A stretch of DNA of 64,000 nt, taken from the NCBI GenBank assembly GCA_033980235.1, contig CM067072.1, positions 21,703,047 through 21,767,046 of the forward strand, given 5' to 3'. Each line of letters opens with the position of its first letter. Position 1 is the first letter of the stretch. This DNA is from Diadema setosum. Lineage: Eukaryota > Echinodermata > Echinoidea > Diadematoida > Diadematidae. Below the pieces are notes generated by a model. The model made no database searches. It saw only the letters and a list, made by a program, of their open reading frames with translations, and was not told where the DNA came from. Positions 33,957 through 41,000 of the stretch are shown piece after piece. A program made the position numbers and the translations under genes.

Positions 33957-36900
33957 CTGGGGTGTCCTAACCAACAGAGACGTCATTGACCTAACAAACT
34001 TTTGTACATAATCAATGGATATATACATATAAACACTCGAGGCAAATATATTCCTTTCCTGACAAAGTGGTCATTTACATCACCACTAGAGATAATCAGT
34101 TTGTTATTTTGTAGTCCGAGTTGAAAAAAAAATAAGTTGCAAAATATTAATACCTCCCATAGGTATAGCTATCATAACAATTCCGAAGTATTTATATCAT
34201 TGCAATATATTTTATATTCTATGTATATACTGTATAATAGCTTATTAATTGTATACATACATGTGCGCTTTAATTTACATATAAAATTAATCATTCATTC
34301 CTAAGGGATAATGGGGTTGATGAAAGACTTTCCGTACAAGGTATTCAACAACCATTTCCAGAGCAGGCGCAGCCATTGTCTTTGAAAAGCTGCGCTGCAT
34401 ATTAAAGTGTAAAACATTGTACTATTTCAATTTAAACTTAACAGTCGCTTGTCTCTTGGTAGTAGAAGTAATGCTTTTCGATTTAAAAGGCTCTACCCTC
34501 ATCCTTCAGACTTTTGTCGGCTGGCAAGCATTAATCTTTTCTTAGATACTAGAATGACAGTCCTGGAAATGACACTGCCTTGTCTACATCACACAGATGG
34601 CTGGTGTACACCGAGAGGTGGTGCAGTATCATTACACAACGTGGCCGGACATGGGGGTACCGGAACAGCCTTCTCAACTTATGAACTTCATCGAGGTCAC
34701 AAGAGAAATGGAGGAAGGAGCAAGAAAGTCGCCTATTGTCGTACATTGCAGGTAGTTTTAAAATTCAAGCAACTATTGTAAAGTCCATTGTACACAAGAG
34801 TGTTTTTGCCTTTGTATTAATTCCTAAATAGACCACTGAAGATATTGTCATTGAGACCGCTCTCTTTATGATCTCTATTAGTAATGTACATTTTTTTTTT
34901 TTGTACTGGGCATACATTTTGCCAGACTTTGAGGTAGACAACTAACAGGAGATTTATTTTATGGACTATAGTTTCCACTGTTTTTTCCCCCTCCGTAACA
35001 GTCTCCATGCGATGGTGTAATATCAGATATTCCGTTTTTGTCATGACAAAAAACAAACAATCAAAAAAAAAGACATCATAGCCTCCGTAATATGAATATT
35101 ACATTTGAGAATTGAGATGCATTTCTACCTAAATTTTACCTTTATGGTCCTTTAAAACCTTCGTGAAAGTCAAAAGCCTTGCAATATGATCTTAGATATC
35201 GAGGGTATATCCAAGAGAAACATATCATGCTATACACCCAGAGGCATCAAGCACGCTTTAAAGCTTATAGGATCAATTACAGGATCAAAGTTGTAGAATC
35301 TCAAGCATGCATTGCATTTAAGCTCTCCTACCTACAAGATTACATCTAATTAATACTATAAATCTAACTGCTTTTAGTAGAACCATACATGTCAGAATAG
35401 ATTCGTAATGTTAGGTGTGTCGTATTATAACAGAAACTTCACGCTCTCTTGCCGACAAGAATAATGAAGCTGGTACATTAAAATTTCCCAAATCAAGAAA
35501 TGTATTCTTGCCATCTTATCATTATATCATACTATTGTTAATATTAATATTATTATTATTATTATCATTATTATTTTTTATCATTACAATTACCATATAC
35601 CCCACCCCCTATACTCTTCGCGCTCCGTGCTTTGTTTTGATGCCACGCTCTATTAAATCGTAACTTTTCATTGCTATACACTAATCCCCCAGTGACAGAT
35701 TTATCACCCAAGTCATTCATTGCACCAAAATAACCACAAGTAACCCAATGGAAATAAACCAGAGATTAATTGGAGGAAATGTTGAGCCAAGCAAAGTAGA
35801 AAGTGTTTCAGTATAAAAATTAATTGTGTGCTCATATCAATGGATGACACATTGTTATGATATTGTGTGATTCCATTCTGCAGCGCCGGCGTCGGAAGGA
35901 CTGGCACGTTCATCACACTGGACGCCATGCTAGACCAGATGAACGCTGAGGGAGCTGTTGGTATCTTCAACTTCATCGGGAGTATGAGAAAGCACAGGGC
36001 AAAGATGGTGCAAGTTGTGGTACGGATAACACCGAACCAAAACATTACGGAAGTCTCAGATTTAACAAAGATAATATCATTTTTCTTTCGTAATGATTCG
36101 AAATTTAGTCAAGACTGTTTGAAGTCACCGTGAATGAAGCCAACACACACACGATAGTTAATTTCCTCTTGATATTAACAACTAATATTATTTTTACTTT
36201 TTATGAGTCTAACAAAATCTAGGCATATCAAGTCTTGCCTAATCTGCTCGCTTAGTGGAAGAAGTTACTTTTATTTTGGCTACACAAGCATTTGTATTTG
36301 TATTTTTGTTTGCTAGTTTATAGATTCTAATGAAATGTATAGAACATTAAACTAGATTTTAAGATTTTATTGAGATTTTCATCGGTCAAAGAAAATGTCT
36401 TTGTCTTTGTGTATCGTGTCTCCATTTCTTGTATGATCTCATCATTGTCCACTTCACTCAGGAGCAATACCAGTTCATCTATGCCACTCTCCTAGAAGCC
36501 CTTACCTGTGGTGAAACTACAATTCCAAAGACTGACTTCGTAACTCGTTACCGAGCCATGAAATCACCAAGCCCCGATACAGGAATGACGGCTCTTCAGG
36601 AGGAGTTCGAAGTGAGGAAAGGAGAAGAGAGAGACAGCCACACTAGAAAGATAAAGATACCCCTAAATGGATAAGATAAATAGATAGATAAATAGATAGA
36701 TAGATAGGTAGATAGATAGGTAGATAGATAGATAGATAGATAGAAAGTGAGCTTGAGAAGAAAAACCAACAAATTACAAGCATACAAACCGACAAACGTG
36801 CTGAAGATGCGTTATGAAGCTCTGCATCAATTCAATATTATTTTCTTGTCAATATTTAAAACTTTTAAAAATTCATTGTTTTGAGCAAGCAGTTTCGCCC

Positions 36901-38046
36901 TTTACTCGATCGAAAAAAAAAACACACAAAACAAATCAGTCTGAAAATTCGTTTTAGACATGTGAAACCATACATTACAAAGCATTTTTACACGCTTTTT
37001 CCAATTTTCATCAAAGTTTCACAAAGTGTCTCCCTTTAATATCTTGTAAATTTACTGTTTTGTAATTAGATTTTCCTTGTACAATGCAAATAACCTATTT
37101 CCAAACCTCTCCCACTGGACAGTATAATAATTTTCCTTTCGAATCCCTCGTACATGAATGTGTAATCACAGCAGTGTACCCTGCCAAGCTAAGTAGGCCT
37201 ACATAGCAGTGGTAGAACCCTCAAGAAGAGCGTGCAATCCCCGACGGAGCCATACTGCCTAATAGGTAAGGTAATATGATAGGTATTATGATTGTTCCTA
37301 TTTTCAAAAAGAATGTAATGTGATTACGTTAATTATGACATATATTCATTGTAGTTTTTTTTCTTGTTATATCTTGAACCTTCCATTCTATCCCTTTTCA
37401 ATAAACTAGTTGCTAAGGGCGTATACTGTTATACCAGGAAAAAATGAAGTCACCGCTGCTACACGTGAGGAGAATTTGGAGAAGAACCGCTATCCAGACG
37501 TAGTTCCACGTGAGTTCATTCTTTGTTCATTAATTTTGTGTTCTTTTTTCGATCTCTATAGATGACCGAGTCCTCTTCAAATATAATATGTATAAACGTA
37601 AAGATAATGGTAAAGAAATGCATTCACAAACATAGATACAGATTAGCAGCGTGGGATGACAAACTCATAATTGTACTCATAAATTGTAGATCTGGTATGA
37701 TATAAAGATATCCTTTTCCTCCATAATTTAAAATCAATACATAGTAACTTGTTACTCTTGTTATGCTTTAGAACGACGACGCCAGTCTCGGTTGATGGTC
37801 TTCATAACTATCTACAATATGCCACTTATAATGCGGCACTTCATCCGAAATGGATCACCCCCTCTCCCCCACCCCCCCCCCCCCCCACACACACACATGC
37901 ACACACATTAACAAGACTGAAGGAAATGCAACATCAAGTAGGTCCCATACACAATTTCAGACATGCGGACCTGCCCAAATACCCATTGGACACGAACAAA
38001 CAGACAAGCATACAGTGATGCAACTCTCGCACACACGTACACACAA

Positions 38047-38084
<38 letters not shown>

Positions 38085-41000
38085 TATATTATATCATATA
38101 ACATAATATCATATCATATCATATATCATATCATGTCATATCATATCATCATATCTATCTATCTATCTTTATGTCTCTCTTTCTGTCTATGCATGTATAG
38201 ATGTACTAGAGGATATTATTCTGTATAGATGTTCGTTAAAAACATGCCATTCATTCCAATTATTATGCATAATTTTCATGATTATCATAATACCTTCAAT
38301 CATTCGTTTCCTATCTCAATTGTCATCATCATTGTCATCATAATGTGTTGGTAACACTTACAAAGATAGCATTACTGCAATATGTCAAACGCTTATGTAT
38401 GATTTTTTATTCGTTCATTTTGTCACCATTTTTTCTATTCCCATTTCCATTCTTTTCATTCTGTCATTGCAATTCCGTCTCTACCCCAACCAGCCGACAG
38501 GGTGCGCCCTTACCTCATGACTGAAGTCGAAGGCAGCACAAATTACATCAACGCAACTTACTTCCCGGTTTGTTTCTGAGTGATATAATGAAAATTAGCT
38601 CCAATTACTAAAAAGGATATATCATTCATAATCACAAGGTTGATCACCAATTTCCCATATGTAAAGAGAAAACATAATGATCAAGTATACAATGATCACA
38701 TTTTGGTTCACGTGCGATCTTAGAAAAATTTTATTTGCAATAGCAGCAACTGCAAAATGAAAGTAATCGTTTTTTCTTGGTGTGCCAGGATCCGTTAAAA
38801 TTCAGACGAGTCCAAGAATTAGTCTGTTATATTTTTGACGCAGACTCGGCTATGTTGGATTTGTCGTTGGATGACATTCTACTTCAGAACTGCCAGTAAA
38901 GCCTTTGTTATTGGGGTTGGATCATGTTGAGTGTGTGATGTAATAATTAGCTTAAAGATTGTGAAGTTCCATTAGTATTACCATTTCTTTTTAGCAAACT
39001 ATGAAACTATAAACAATGGATGCTCTAGGCCATCTGTCTTTGTGTAATTCTTGAACAACGAAACAATTATCTGATGAACAGGATGAGTATGTACGTATGT
39101 ACATAGTAACAGAACACCAGCCATCTTTTTTTTTTTATTCTCAAAAGGCAAGACTGTGAGTTTGATGACTTTCACAAATTGTATTTAAAGTACTAAATTA
39201 TAAACTCGCTGAAATTGTGAGTATATTATATTTTGGCGCAGGGCAAGAAGAGCAAGAATCAGTACATGACCACACAAAGCCCTCTATCAAACACAGTGGT
39301 GGATTTCTGGCACCTCGTGGTAGACTATAAGGTCACCAGGATCGTGATGCTACATGGGGACACACCTGATGAGGTGAGTAGCTAGATCATAGTAACGCGA
39401 CTTTAATTGGTACAGCATCATGGCTACAGCATGTCTCAATATACATTGTACTTTAATACAATATTACTCGCGTGTTCAGAAAATCTCAGAACTTACGCTT
39501 CCATTACTTTAGCCTTTAAAATTCTGAGGCCCCGGCATGAAAAAGGAGAACATCTATTATTAGACTCACATTCCTCTACAATGTTCCCCTTTCAGTACAT
39601 GTATACTTTCTTGGCAGATTTTCATGTTTGTATTAGAGGAATGCATAATACTCAAGATTAGAATACACATCTTGCACGAAGAGGAGACTTGATATTCCTA
39701 TTTCATCATTATAAACAAGCTGTGTAATTGCCACTTGTTGAGTTTTTTTTTTTTCAGTATAATTATGTATACTTTCTGGGCAGATAATAATGCTCGTATT
39801 AGAGGAATAATCCTGAACATCAGAATACACATTTTTGCACGAAAAGGAGACGTATATCGCATCAATATCATAACCCTTTAAAAGCTGTGTAATAATATGT
39901 CCGTTGTTGTGCAGCTCGCATTGTTGCACATTGAGTAGGAAATTCAGTCGCATTTCCGTGCAATTGTCATTTCCATATGCATAAGACCTTCGCAAAGTAC
40001 TGGCCGGAGAATGGTGAGCTTATCTGTGGTCCCTTCGTTGTCACCAGCACCAAAGAAGTTGTCATGCCGGGAATTGTGGAGAGAACATTGACTGTACGCA
40101 AACAGACATCGAAGGTATGTCAGTACGTTTATCCTAACGATGTGAATTAATTAAAGAAAGATGGAAAATAGAGTGCAGTTTGCGAGGACATCATAAGCTC
40201 AATCATAGCCTTGGACATTGCCTGGACTGTTTTCTGTTTTCTGGTAAGACCTACCTACTCAGGGCTGTACTAAAAAAAGATAATTCATCATGACTATTGG
40301 ACTCTTTGCGTAGGGCCTAAATGTATTGAAGGCGATGTAGCTGGTCTCAACTAATTGTGAATTGGTGCTCAGTTATATTAACAGTAATGAATTCAGAAAG
40401 GTGTATGACCTGGAAAAGAGGTTCAATTTAATAAATTCAAATCAATGTATTCTTGCAACTAATTGACAATTAATGATGTCCTTACATCGACGTATAACGT
40501 CAATGTGAGGCAATTTGTCAGTTGCAATAAACGCAAAAGAATAACGTAAAACTTGTATGTGTGTGTGTGTGTGTGCGTTTGTGCATGTGTATATGTATGT
40601 CTGTGTGTATGTTTGTGTGTATGTGTGTGTGTTTGTGTATATGTATGCATGTGTGTGTGTGTTTGTTCATACTTACAATACATAATACAGATAGTTGGAG
40701 GAACAAAGATACATTGAAATGAGTTGACATGAATAAAATGAGGATGGAAGAGAATAAAGAGAACTGAAGTTCAAGTACCCATATGTGTTTATCGTGATTT
40801 GTCATGCAATAACTGCTACTAACATGTTCTACTTTCGCGTTTCCCTTGTAACTTCACATCATCGTGTAGAAACAGTTGCAAACTGTCTATCAGCTGCAGC
40901 TGGAGTGTAACCCACTGGAGGAAGACGGACCGCCATCTGCATCGGACATGATCTTCATGCGGAATCGTTTGAAGAGCTGGCCGACACAGGGACATGACAG

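Noticed and set aside
36014..36019. Alternative donor GTTGTG for the D1 signature exon
   Set aside because: Gives MVQ-EQY, one to two residues short of the family, and breaks the 136-nt match with the D2 exon.
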